Below are positions 37,466 through 47,200 of a DNA stretch of 58,163 nucleotides, in pieces (the first letter of the stretch is position 1; the number at the start of each line of letters is the position of its first letter). The translations under genes and the position numbers were made by a program. Source of the stretch: Bacteroidales bacterium (GTDB lineage: Bacteria; Bacteroidota; Bacteroidia; Bacteroidales; VadinHA17); NCBI GenBank assembly GCA_021157415.1, contig JAGGWN010000035.1, positions 1 through 58,163 on the forward strand, written 5' to 3'. The notes under the pieces are model-generated. The model ran no database searches. It was not told the origin of the DNA and saw only the letters and a list, made by a program, of their open reading frames with translations.

Positions 37466-40400
37466 ACTCTTCTCTTGATACGGGCTGAATAAGAGGCCGC
37501 TTTCTTTTTTTCAACAGGGTGTTGATATTTGTGATTTGTTTCTCATAAATATTTTCATACCGCACCTGATAATCGTTCATCTCCTTAGCCAGAACATCCA
37601 GTCTTTGAATCTGGGAATGGGTAGGACGTCCGAGAAAGTTCACCACCCCGCCATAAACAGCTGCTATCTTTTCCCGAAGCTGTTCTTCGGAGGTAAACAT
37701 TCCTTCGGCTTTAGTGGCAACCAGTTTACCATGGATATCATTCATTTCCGTGTTTAAGGAGTTTAATTTTTTTCTCAGGCCATGTGGCAGTTTTTGTTTA
37801 TTCAGGGCTGTCACGGCTTTGATTACATCCGTTACCTGGCGGTCCAGATAAGCCAGATCTTCCAGCATGTTATAAGCTTTCATCAGGGTTTTACGTTGCA
37901 GGGACCTGTCTTCTGCACTGTAAGGCAGTTCGGGATCATCCATCAGGGTAAAGGAACCTTCCAGCACCTGATCTTTTTTTACGATTTTCACCCTGTATTC
38001 TCCCGGGGGCATTAAAGGACCGTAAAAACCGGCAAAAGAAAGTGTTTTTGAGGTAGGTACGCGGGGTGGTTTCAGCCGGATCCCCATTTGCACCCGGTTG
38101 ATTCCTTTTCTTTTTCCTGCCGGCAGTTCTTTGATTTTTTTACCGTTCTGATCATAAACTTCAATATGCATATCTCCGAAGATATGTCGTTTTTTCAGGT
38201 AATACGTAAGCATGGCCGCTTCGGGAGGATTGGGGCCCGTAAATCCGTCATTGCCGGCAAATTCCTGTGTATAACCCTGGTTTCTCAACACATAAGGACG
38301 GGATGGCAGAAAAGCCATGTCCTCATCCAGGATATTCGGGGTCAGAAAACGCAAAGGTGTAATATCGTCAATTATCAGGATCCCACGACCGTGGGTAGCC
38401 ACCACGAGATCGTTCTCACGTGGTTGAATCACCATATCACGCACCGGCACTTTCGGGAACTTACCGGTAAAACGGGCCCACTCTTTTCCCCCGTTCACTG
38501 AAAGATAGAGGCCAGACTCCGTTCCCAGAAATAACAAATCCGGTTCCTGCAGGTCTTCAATGATCTTATGACAATATCCATCCAGCGCCTCATCATGCAA
38601 GGATGTCCATGTTTTTCCATAATCTTTGGTTACGAATAAATACGGGGTGTTGTCTCCGGTACGATGGCCATCAAACGTAACATAAGCCGTAGCTTTCCCG
38701 AAGCGGCTTGGAGTCACGGAAGAACACCAGGTGTGGTCAGGAAGATCCCGGATGTTGGCGACAACATTCTCCCAGTGTTTTCCTCCGTCGCGGGTAACCT
38801 GCAGATTTCCGTCATCGGTGCCCACCCAAATCAGGTTTCTGTCAAGGGGGGATTCCCCTATTGCATAGATGGTACAGTGGTTTTCTGCCGAAGTATTGTC
38901 TTTGGTCACTCCTCCCGATTTGTCCTGTTGAAGTTTTTTCGGATCGTTGGTTGTCAGGTCGGGGGAGATACGATCCCAGGAATCTCCTTTATCCCGGGAA
39001 CGGTAAAGATACTGACTTCCGATAAAAAGAGTGCCACTGGGACCAAACAGAAAAGGAGTGTTCCAGTTAAACCGCAAGGTCCCGGTCTGCTCATCTGCAA
39101 AGGGCTTTATATCTTTCATCTCGTATGTCCTGGTGTATATACGGCTGATCTCTCCGCCCTGAGACTGGGAGTATATCACATCCGGGTCATCCGGGTCGGG
39201 AAAAGCATAGAAGCCATCGCCACCGCCAATATTTTTCCAATCGGCATTACTGACTCCCCCGGGAGCCTGGGAGGGTCCCATCCAGGAACCGTTGTCCTGC
39301 AACCCTCCATATACCCAATACGGATTTCTGTTATCCACTGCAACATGATAAAACTGTGATACGGGCAGGTTATGGACCATTCTCCATGATTTTCCACGGT
39401 CGTTGGAGACATAAACTCCGCCGTCTGTCCCCAGGTACATAAACCGGTTATTTGCGGGACTAACCCATAAGGCATGCAGGTCGGAGTGTACTCCTCCACC
39501 TCCCATGGACATGAGGTTCCCCCGGTCAAAAGTCTTCCCTCCGTCTTTGCTGGCGCCAAACATCAGGCCGGGTTTATAAACCCGGTTTGTATCCACGGGG
39601 TCGGCGAAGATATTTGAAAAATAAAACGGCCGTTCACTCACGGCAGTGGAATTATTCATCATCTTCCAGGACTTTCCTCTGTCATCCGAACGATACAGCG
39701 CGGTTTTTTCAGATTCTATCAGAGCATAAATACGATCGGGTTTTACAGGGGATACATCCAGGGCAATGCGTCCCCAGGTTCCTCCGGGCAGGCCAAGTCC
39801 TGTAACCTTTGTCCAGGTATCTCCTCCGTCAACAGACTTATACAATCCACTGCCTTTACCACCGGAGCGAAAAGACCAGGGCTGTCTTCTGAAATCCCAC
39901 ATCCCGGCATAAAGAACCTCCGGCTGATCCGGTAAGATAATCAAACCGGAACAACCGGTATTTTCATCTATATACAGAATTTTTTTCCAGGTTTTTCCTC
40001 CGTCTTTGGAGCGATAAACTCCCCGCTCAGGGTTTGCATTCCACAGATGACCCAGAGCTGCCACATACAGAATTTGGGAATCCAGAGGATGGATGAGAAT
40101 GCGGGCAATTCGTTCTGTTTTCTCCAGGCCCAGAAACTCCCAGTCGTCTCCTCCGGAAGTAGTACGGTACAGGCCTTTTCCCACAGACACGCTGTTTCGT
40201 GTCCAGGGCTCTCCGGTACCTACATAGATGGTGTCCGGATGTCTCTGATCTATGGTGATCGCACCGATAGACATTACCTGTTTATCAAACACCGGAAAAA
40301 AGGTTATGCCTGCATTGAGGCTTTTCCATACACCTCCCGAAGCCGTACCCACGTACACGATACGATCGTCTTTGGCTACGGCATCAATAGCAGCAATACG

Positions 40401-40544
40401 TCCGCTCATGCGGGCAGGACCGATTCGCCGGGCTTCAATGGCACTGAACGTGTAGGAAGACACACGGGGAGGTTCCTGAGAACTTCCCGGAAAAGAACAT
40501 ACAGAAGCTATTACAGCCACCAGAAAAGGAATAGGCTGTTTCAT
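37440..40544 (-). CDS. Secreted BNR / sortilin-like beta-propeller protein
   Basis: A 1034-aa protein with signal peptide (about 1-22) and many BNR/Asp-box repeats of the S/T-x-D-x-G-x-T/S-W kind (for example SKDGGKTWKKI, SDDRGKSWKMM, SNDRGKSWRMV, TRDGGKHWENV, TKDYGKTWTSL), at least eight, across about 60-700. That gives one or two beta-propellers of the sortilin/VPS10 or sialidase-like kind. An Ig-like domain (about 760-870) and a helical tail (about 880-1034) follow. Annotated elsewhere as a 'glycosyl hydrolase', but no sialidase arginine triad could be assigned, so a binding or chaperone role is as likely. No T9SS domain. Confidence 0.82.
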   Translation of the reverse strand: MKQPIPFLVAVIASVCSFPGSSQEPPRVSSYTFSAIEARRIGPARMSGRIAAIDAVAKDDRIVYVGTASGGVWKSLNAGITFFPVFDKQVMSIGAITIDQRHPDTIYVGTGEPWTRNSVSVGKGLYRTTSGGDDWEFLGLEKTERIARILIHPLDSQILYVAALGHLWNANPERGVYRSKDGGKTWKKILYIDENTGCSGLIILPDQPEVLYAGMWDFRRQPWSFRSGGKGSGLYKSVDGGDTWTKVTGLGLPGGTWGRIALDVSPVKPDRIYALIESEKTALYRSDDRGKSWKMMNNSTAVSERPFYFSNIFADPVDTNRVYKPGLMFGASKDGGKTFDRGNLMSMGGGGVHSDLHALWVSPANNRFMYLGTDGGVYVSNDRGKSWRMVHNLPVSQFYHVAVDNRNPYWVYGGLQDNGSWMGPSQAPGGVSNADWKNIGGGDGFYAFPDPDDPDVIYSQSQGGEISRIYTRTYEMKDIKPFADEQTGTLRFNWNTPFLFGPSGTLFIGSQYLYRSRDKGDSWDRISPDLTTNDPKKLQQDKSGGVTKDNTSAENHCTIYAIGESPLDRNLIWVGTDDGNLQVTRDGGKHWENVVANIRDLPDHTWCSSVTPSRFGKATAYVTFDGHRTGDNTPYLFVTKDYGKTWTSLHDEALDGYCHKIIEDLQEPDLLFLGTESGLYLSVNGGKEWARFTGKFPKVPVRDMVIQPRENDLVVATHGRGILIIDDITPLRFLTPNILDEDMAFLPSRPYVLRNQGYTQEFAGNDGFTGPNPPEAAMLTYYLKKRHIFGDMHIEVYDQNGKKIKELPAGKRKGINRVQMGIRLKPPRVPTSKTLSFAGFYGPLMPPGEYRVKIVKKDQVLEGSFTLMDDPELPYSAEDRSLQRKTLMKAYNMLEDLAYLDRQVTDVIKAVTALNKQKLPHGLRKKLNSLNTEMNDIHGKLVATKAEGMFTSEEQLREKIAAVYGGVVNFLGRPTHSQIQRLDVLAKEMNDYQVRYENIYEKQITNINTLLKKRKRPLIQPVSREEFDKEKDNT

Positions 40545-40612
40545 GGCTTACATTTTTTAATGATGTGAATAAGAGGTTTTGCATATTTTCCGGACATAAT
40601 ATCCGGAAACAC

Positions 40613-41329
40613 TTACTTAACGGGTTTTAAAAAAATCGAATCCGGCAGGTCCTGACCAAAGAGAATTGATTCGATCTCAATCTGTTGCGTCTGGCCTGTT
40701 CCCTCCACTTTATTTTCCATGCTCATAGGAATGGTCACTCCGTCGATCGTTTTATAATTACTCATATAGGAATCCACCTTGACCTCATTGCCTCCCTGTT
40801 TAGATATGGTAGTTACCTTCACCGGCAGGTTAACATCCGTATCAATATAGTAATACTGAACATCCCCGTTTTTTTTGTCGAGTTTAATCTTGTACACCTC
40901 ACTCCCTTCCATTTCTTCTTTTCCCATATAGGTAGCCTTATGGCCTTTATCCTTGTAGTGATATAATTCTCCTTCCATATCCGCCTGTTCTTTAGCCTGT
41001 TCCAACTGTTCTCCGGCCAGGTCCTGCGGATCCTGACTGATCCAGGGAGCGATCATCCAGCCATGCTCGCCGTCAAAGGCCGTAACCATTTCCTGTCCCT
41101 GTATTTCCATTTCCATTCTGAATTTGTTGGGATGTTTGACTTTAATAACCATAGGTAACTTCATGTCCATCTGAGACATATTTCCTTTCATGACAATCGT
41201 TTTTTTCTTAGCAAGACGCTCTGTGCCGGAGGCCTTGAAATACTTAGCAAGGATTTCATCTACTGTCTGTGCCTGAAGAAAAGACACAGATAAGAAAACT
41301 ACTGAGAACAATACGAAAATTTTTTTCAT
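40613..41329 (-). CDS. LolA-like outer-membrane lipoprotein carrier family protein
   Basis: 238 aa when started at the Met (41329) directly before the signal peptide MKKIFVLFSVVFLSVSFLQA; an upstream in-frame Met (41386) would place 19 residues before it. The mature part has the pattern of LolA/outer-membrane lipoprotein-sorting proteins: DEILAKYFKASG, KKTIVMKGNM, KFRMEMEIQG, DGEHGWMI and a late LPVKVTT strand, forming a half-barrel that binds a lipid or hydrophobic ligand in the periplasm. Bacteroidota carry several such paralogues and this one is probably not the essential LolA. A TATATTTG element sits about 68 bp upstream. Its target is unknown. Confidence 0.8.
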   Translation of the reverse strand: MKKIFVLFSVVFLSVSFLQAQTVDEILAKYFKASGTERLAKKKTIVMKGNMSQMDMKLPMVIKVKHPNKFRMEMEIQGQEMVTAFDGEHGWMIAPWISQDPQDLAGEQLEQAKEQADMEGELYHYKDKGHKATYMGKEEMEGSEVYKIKLDKKNGDVQYYYIDTDVNLPVKVTTISKQGGNEVKVDSYMSNYKTIDGVTIPMSMENKVEGTGQTQQIEIESILFGQDLPDSIFLKPVK

Positions 41330-41396
41330 GATTAAGCTTCTATTAATGAATAATGTTATTTCTATCAAAATAAATGCATATGCCAATATTATTTTT

Positions 41397-41404
41397 CAAA
41401 TATA
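41397..41404 (-). promoter_or_regulatory. Candidate -7 element for the LolA-like gene
   Basis: On the minus strand TATATTTG fits TAnnTTTG, 68 bp upstream of the chosen start at 41329. This distance supports the inner Met over the one at 41386. Confidence 0.45.
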
Positions 41405-41439
41405 AATATTTTTTGGACATAAATAATGATAGCGATTTA

Positions 41440-42021
41440 CTATATCAAAGTAGCATGCCAAATAAAGTAAGAATATACAGCATACCGTATGAAACGGAAA
41501 CCGGCAAATAATAAAAATTTACGAAAAGAATAACGGACCGACCCTGTTACCATGCAGGTGGCAGAAAAGGGAACAGGGGTCAAAGCAGCAATGATCACCA
41601 GTGAAAAACCGTATTTCCGCATCAATGGGATCACTTTATTTAATCTTTTCTCCTCAAGTCTCCTGAAAATTTTTGTACCACCCAGCAAACGACCGAAAAA
41701 ATAACCCACAATTCCAGCCATATAAGAGATAGATGCCAATATCGCCATTACCTCAATATAACGGGAACTATCACCATAACCTCTGGCCCAGATCATAAAT
41801 AATTCAGGGGGGATAATCCCGAAAAAGACTTCGGAAAAGGTATATATCAATATCAGCAAAAAAGGACGGTTATAAAAGGGGTTCAGAAAGGTATAGTAAT
41901 CAAATTCCACCCATTCCAGAAAGATAAAAAACCCCAGGATCAGGGACAGCCATAACACACCTCTGAGCATATTGCCCAGAAAAAAACGGCGGTGTTCTTT
42001 TCTGAATATTTCATTGTGCAT
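41440..42021 (-). CDS. VTT/DedA-like (YqaA-type) membrane protein
   Basis: A 193-aa inner-membrane protein with four to five hydrophobic segments (about 17-37, 50-73, 88-112, 138-160, 165-190). The VTT-fold signature is visible: a short helix-loop (GIIPPELF), GYFFGRLLG, then KYGFSLVIIAALTPVPFS and a final FAGFRFIRY helix. VTT proteins (DedA, YqaA, TMEM41-like) are lipid transporters or scramblases. Small single-domain length is usual for the YqaA group. It has its own -7 element 26 bp upstream and is followed by the LolA-like gene on the same strand 54 bp beyond its stop. Confidence 0.78.
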   Translation of the reverse strand: MHNEIFRKEHRRFFLGNMLRGVLWLSLILGFFIFLEWVEFDYYTFLNPFYNRPFLLILIYTFSEVFFGIIPPELFMIWARGYGDSSRYIEVMAILASISYMAGIVGYFFGRLLGGTKIFRRLEEKRLNKVIPLMRKYGFSLVIIAALTPVPFSATCMVTGSVRYSFRKFLLFAGFRFIRYAVYSYFIWHATLI

Positions 42022-42046
42022 ACGTGCAGTTTCCAGGGAGAACTGG

Positions 42047-42054
42047 CAAAACTA
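42047..42054 (-). promoter_or_regulatory. Candidate -7 element for the VTT gene
   Basis: On the minus strand TAGTTTTG fits TAnnTTTG and lies 26 bp before the start codon at 42021. Confidence 0.45.
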
Positions 42055-42187
42055 AAGAAATTTTAATTAAGAGTGGAGGTGTGGCTCATCCTTTTCCGGC
42101 CTTCAGCGATATATAGAGCCTACAGAAAGTAGTCTTATCATGATCATTACCATAGTTCGTATTGGTTTATTTATCAAAGGGTTGGGA

Positions 42188-42218
42188 GTATCAATATTGA
42201 TACTGTCCAAAAAGTGTG
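42188..42218. repeat. Left inverted repeat beside a 16-bp palindrome
   Basis: A perfect 16-bp palindrome (GTATCAATATTGATAC, 42188-42203) abuts TGTCCAAAAAGTGTG (42204-42218). The latter is an inverted match, apart from one A, to CACACTTTTTTGGACA at 47726-47741. The pair look like the ends of an insertion sequence or transposon about 5.5 kb across. Confidence 0.65.
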
Positions 42219-42281
42219 CAAAGTGAGCTTTTTCTTATTATTGTAAAAAAACAAATTAAAAACGAAAAAGAATGAAAAAGA

Positions 42282-42436
42282 ATGAATAAACTACACTTTA
42301 CACGAGAACAAATTACAGAATTTTAGAAGAAATCGCACAAAAAGAAGGAGGATTAACTGATGAGACTCTCTCCTTGGAATCTTTGATGCGTGCAGCTAGG
42401 CCCACAGATGCACATTATTGTTGCTTGGGCGTGTAG
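42282..42436 (+). pseudogene. Decayed transposase N-terminus (IS256-like)
   Basis: Reading from 42282 gives MNKLHFTREQITEF and a stop at 42324-42326. Restoring one T lets the frame continue as EEIAQKEGG, LTDETLSLESLMRA and on to a stop at 42434. The combined pattern (FTREQI, EEI, KEGG, SLESLMRA) resembles the N-terminal helix region of IS256-type transposases in Bacteroidota. The rest of the transposase is gone. It begins 64 bp inside the left inverted repeat and points inwards, as an IS gene would. A short open stretch that follows (to about 42540) has no match I recognise. Family assignment is from pattern memory only. Confidence 0.5.
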
Positions 42437-42553
42437 CCATGACCAGAAAGGTATATAGCAGGAAAATACCGAAATTAGATTATGAAACAGAAAAATTAAT
42501 AAGGGAGGAATGCATGGCACATTTACATCCGCATAGATCGGCATGGATGTAGG
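42437..42553. other. Intergenic remainder between transposase remnant and SusD terminator
   Basis: About 115 bp with short open frames on both strands that show no recognisable protein motif. It is AT-rich and probably decayed insertion-sequence DNA. Confidence 0.4.
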
Positions 42554-42555
42554 AA

Positions 42556-42586
42556 AAAAAGCGGAAGTTTTAAGCTTCCGCTTTTT
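42556..42586 (-). terminator. Rho-independent terminator after susD
   Basis: AAAAAGCGGAAG (42556-42567) pairs perfectly with CTTCCGCTTTTT (42575-42586) around a 7-nt loop. It begins 30 bp beyond the susD stop codon, and on the minus strand the stem runs into a T-tract. Confidence 0.8.
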
Positions 42587-42616
42587 GACAATAAGATAAT
42601 CTTCAGAATAAAAAGC

Positions 42617-44203
42617 TTAATAGCTGTTCTGTACCATATTGGGATTAGCATTAAGCTCTCTTTGCGGGATACTGAATAACCATTTCGGATTGACACTGGG
42701 CCTGTCCTGATACATTCCGTCGAGGTAAAGATTTGGATCGGCACCTGATCCTGTCAAATCAAGTACTTCATCATTCCTTAGCATATCGAAATACCTGAAC
42801 CCTTCCAAAAATAATTCAATCCTTCTTTGCAGCAAAATCTCATTGATAAGTGCCTGGCCTGTATTTGTTGACATAACATAACCAGCATCTCTTGCTGAGA
42901 CCAGATCATACAGCACGCTTTGAGCCTGGCCATCCAACCCCTGGCGAGCCAGTGCTTCTGCTTCAATCAGATACATTTCTGATGCTCTCATGTGTATTAC
43001 ATCCATTGGAGTAATTGTTGGACCATCTGCTTGCGACAATTTAATGTGCATATAAGGCACCATGTTGTGCCTGGAAGAATTATTTACAATTGTTCGGTAT
43101 AAGGCCACAGAGTCCTTATAGTCATCCTCACTAGCATATCTTCCAGCATTTTGCCCTTCATCCCAGGCATCGAAAGTGCTTGGGGCATTCGCTAAGATCA
43201 GGTCTTTTCTATAATCCGTTGCCGGTATCTGGTCATATAACAAATGGTTCATAAACTTAGGGTTGCTCCTCACCTGCGAACCATTAAAATTATTTGAACA
43301 GTAATAAAAGTAAGCCCAATAATAGGATGTTTGATCCTCAATCACTTTTGATCCCCACATCCACTCGGGGTTAGACCAGTTATTAAATCCTGATTTATAC
43401 TCAGATTCATTCATCAAAGAATATTCCTGACGGGCTTCATGAGCATATGTTGCTGCATTTGCCCAGTCACCAGTCGTTAAATAAACCCTTGCAGCAATAC
43501 CTTTCGCCACATCGATATTTAAATGTGACAAATCAGCTCTGGGTGAAGCATCGGCAAAATGGGTTATAGCCGTATTCAGATCTTCTTTAATCTGGTCATA
43601 AACTTCCTGAACGGTATTTCGACTTTTCCCCTCGTATGGAGGTTCGGTAGCTGTCATAATGGGCACCCCCAAATCCGTTGCCGGGTTTCCGACCATATAG
43701 GGTTTACCATAAAGTTGTACCAGGTAAAAATGAGCCCAGGCCCTATAAGTATAACATTGTCCTAAGATATTATGCAAATCGTCTGACATGGGTAGGTTAT
43801 CACCAGCATTAATTATGTTGTTTACCGATCCGATAATGTTGTAAAAATAGTACCAAAGCCAATCCATATCTGTTGCGGTGGCATTGATATGCCCGGTCCA
43901 TTGTATATGAGACCTGAACCAGCCATTACCTGTCGTAGAATGCAAGGCATCACTGGCACCGTATTCTCCCAAAGGTATAACATATTGTTGTCCGGCATAG
44001 TATCTGATCCTTCCATTCTGACCATATAAAGTCCGGTGGATACCATTAAGTGCAAGCATCATATTTTCAGTGGAACTAAGTACGATATCCGTGGAAATAG
44101 CATCAGTAGGAACGGTTTGCAGGAAATCTTTTTTACATGAGCCCAGGCTCAGTATCATTGCAAAGATTACCAGCAACCTTAATATTTTATATTTTGCTTT
44201 CAT
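42617..44203 (-). CDS. SusD/RagB family surface glycan-binding lipoprotein
   Basis: A 528-aa lipoprotein: signal with Cys23 in LGSCKKD, an N-terminal SusD-like region (about 25-200), TPR-type helices, and a RagB/SusD C-terminal domain (about 270-528, with YLIEAEALAR and LLQRRIELFLEGFRYFDMLR). SusD proteins cap the SusC channel at the cell surface and capture oligosaccharide or peptide ligands. The partner gene lies 28 bp upstream on the same strand. Without neighbouring glycoside hydrolases the substrate cannot be named, and this is an orphan pair rather than a full polysaccharide utilisation locus. Base composition is more AT-rich than the flanking genes, consistent with recent arrival. Confidence 0.93.
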   Translation of the reverse strand: MKAKYKILRLLVIFAMILSLGSCKKDFLQTVPTDAISTDIVLSSTENMMLALNGIHRTLYGQNGRIRYYAGQQYVIPLGEYGASDALHSTTGNGWFRSHIQWTGHINATATDMDWLWYYFYNIIGSVNNIINAGDNLPMSDDLHNILGQCYTYRAWAHFYLVQLYGKPYMVGNPATDLGVPIMTATEPPYEGKSRNTVQEVYDQIKEDLNTAITHFADASPRADLSHLNIDVAKGIAARVYLTTGDWANAATYAHEARQEYSLMNESEYKSGFNNWSNPEWMWGSKVIEDQTSYYWAYFYYCSNNFNGSQVRSNPKFMNHLLYDQIPATDYRKDLILANAPSTFDAWDEGQNAGRYASEDDYKDSVALYRTIVNNSSRHNMVPYMHIKLSQADGPTITPMDVIHMRASEMYLIEAEALARQGLDGQAQSVLYDLVSARDAGYVMSTNTGQALINEILLQRRIELFLEGFRYFDMLRNDEVLDLTGSGADPNLYLDGMYQDRPSVNPKWLFSIPQRELNANPNMVQNSY

Positions 44204-44231
44204 TGTTATATGCTTTTTTATTTAAATTAAA

Positions 44232-47200
44232 TTAAAACTTCAGATTAAGGCCTATAATTACAGACTTGCTTGGATTGTAAGCAAATACGCTTTGTGTTCC
44301 TGAGAAGTTATACGTTGGGTTCATTCCTTTTCGGGCCGTAAACATATAAAGGTTCTCGCCCGTGACAAACACACTTAATTTATCCATTCCCCAATCGGTT
44401 AGAAGGCGTTTCGGAATATCATAACTTAATGTTACACTTCTTATATTCAGATAATTGGAAGATATGAGAAAAAAGTCCGATGTGGCATATAAATTATCGT
44501 TTGCATATTGCAATCTTGGGAAATCCGTAATATCTCCGGGATTTTTCCATGACTTCAAAATATCAGGATGGAATGACTCACCGGGCTTTGCATTCAACAT
44601 ACCCTGGTAAATGCCATCCAGCATTTTTCCGCCAAGCGAATAGGTAAGCAACGCATTCAATGTAAACCCCTTATACGAAAGTGAATTTCCGACAGACCCC
44701 TGCAGATCCGGAAAGGCAGACGCTCCAACGTACCCATAGCCCGCATCGTTTTGGTCTTTTGTAAGTACAGGATTGCCATCTGCATCGTAAGACAATTTTG
44801 AACCGATTACATTTCCTTCATCATCGGTGATATCTTCCCAGACATGGTATCTGGTAGCACCATCATCAGGATCAACATCGTAATACTTCCTTAACCAGAA
44901 ATCATAAATGGAATGGCCTTTGGACCATCTCTTAGTTCCGTTAACAAACGGTTTCGGAATAGACGTGATTTCGTTTTTAATGGTTGACCCCAAAAGACTC
45001 AAGTTCCATCTGAAACCGTTGGCACGGATAATATCACCATTAACATTGATTTCCAATCCTCTGTTAAACAGAGCCGCAATATTCCGTGGTTGATTTAATA
45101 AGCCCATGGAAGAAGGCAATGGCATGTCATACAACAATTCATCAGATTGTCTATTGTACCATTCAATACTACCATTTAACCTGTTAAACAATGAAAAATC
45201 CAAAGCTGCATCAAAGGTTCTATTTACCTCCCAGGTTAATGCTGTATTACCAACAGTGCTCCAACGCAGACCTGGACTTGTGGCGTTTGGGTAGGTTTCG
45301 TACAGAGCCTGGTAGCCATAAGAACCGATATTGTCATTACCTACTTCTCCGTAAGATGCTCTCACTTTCAGGTTGTCTACCCAATCTACACTATTCATAA
45401 ATTGTTCTTTGTTTATTCTCCAGCTACCTCCTATAGAAAAGAAATCACCCCATCTGACATCTTCGTGGAAGGCAGAGGACCCATCCCTACGGTATGATCC
45501 TTCAATATAGTATTTGTTATCGTAGTTATATTTTAGCCTTCCAAAATATCCTTCGGTTCGTTTATCGGTAGAATAACTTGTGTTGGTTGATGTATTCACA
45601 AAGTTATTCAACTCATATATCCCTGTAACAATAAACTGATTTTTAAAGCCCCGCTGGTAGCTATAATTTCTGGAGTAGGCTTCATGTCCGATTAAAATAG
45701 AAAAATTATGAACCTCATTAAAGGTTTTTTCATAATTGATTAACTGATTGAAGTTTAGTGATGTTCTGGTGTATCGGGACACATCCATTCTGGCCGTTGG
45801 TGCACCATCCCCAATTTTAGGATTCTCATAACCCTTATATTGGCGGTTTTGTATATCTGCACTAGCATTGATCGTAGCAGTTAGCCCCTCTAAAATGGTG
45901 AACGTGGCAAAAACTTTATTACCCATATTATTTCTCTTGTATTTATCACTATTCCAGTTCAACTCGGCGATAGCATTTCTCCCCTGGTTAATGGGTCTTG
46001 AATATAATCCCCCATCATCATACTGTTTCTGACCTGCTCCATCGAGAATATATTCGCCGGTGGTCTGGTCAACCAGAAAAACAGGGTAAATAGGAGCTGT
46101 CATCCTTGCATTTCTAAAAGGGTTGGCATATGTTGCAGAATTTGAAGTACCAATATCGCTATTAACCAAAGTAGCATACATATTTGCCCCTATCTGCAAC
46201 CATTTTTTAACCGTATAGTCAATATTTAAACGAGTATTCAAACGTTCAAAGTCCGACTTAATGGTATAACCTCTTTCGTCCAGATATCCCAATGAGTAAT
46301 AATAGCTAGCTTTGGAACTACCTCCTGAAAGGCTTAAATCGTAATTTTGCCGGTATCCTGTTTGTTTGGCAGCCTTATACCAATCCAAATCCGGAAAACC
46401 GATCTTTGCATTTGGATTTATTTTTCCATCAGATCCTACAATCTCATCGTTGGGTGTTCCCACGAAAGGATTATACCTTAACTGAGAAAAAATATTTTGA
46501 TATGCATATGCTCTCGCATCGTCTATTGAGGCATCAGCTCCTGACCAAAACCTTGACTGTGCAAAAGCCTCTGCCTGAAGCTCATAATAATCGAAAGCGT
46601 TTACGGAGGGGTAGTAAGGAAGGGCATGGTCAATCAACCCTCCCTGCGCTTTAAGATTCACCTTTATCCCTTCACTGCCTTTTTTCCCTTTTTTTGTGGT
46701 AATAATTATGACACCGTTTGCAGCACGTGAACCATAAAGGGCTGTTGACGATGCATCTTTAAGTATTGTAATGGACTCAATATCCGATGGATTTATACTT
46801 GAAATACTCCCGGAATATTCAGATCCATCCAAAACGATCAGTGGGTAGGCAGATGTGTTTAAGGTTCCAACCCCACGTATCCGGATATCAGGAGAACTTC
46901 CCGGCTGACCCGATCCCGATGTAGTTTGTACACCAGGGGCAGAGCCTGTGATTACTTGGGCAACGGAAGATAACGAACGACTCTCAATGTTCTTTGAGTC
47001 AATAACAGCCGCCGAACCCGTTAAAGATTCTCTCTTGATCTTACCGTAAGCAACAACCAACACTTCTTCCAGACCCAAAATGTCCGGTTCAAGGGTTGCA
47101 TTGATAACAGATCCCGTAATAGGAAGTTCAAGTCTTTTCATGCCAATAAATGAAAAAACAAGATGGGTTGCGTTATCCGGCACTTCCAATGTGTACTCCC

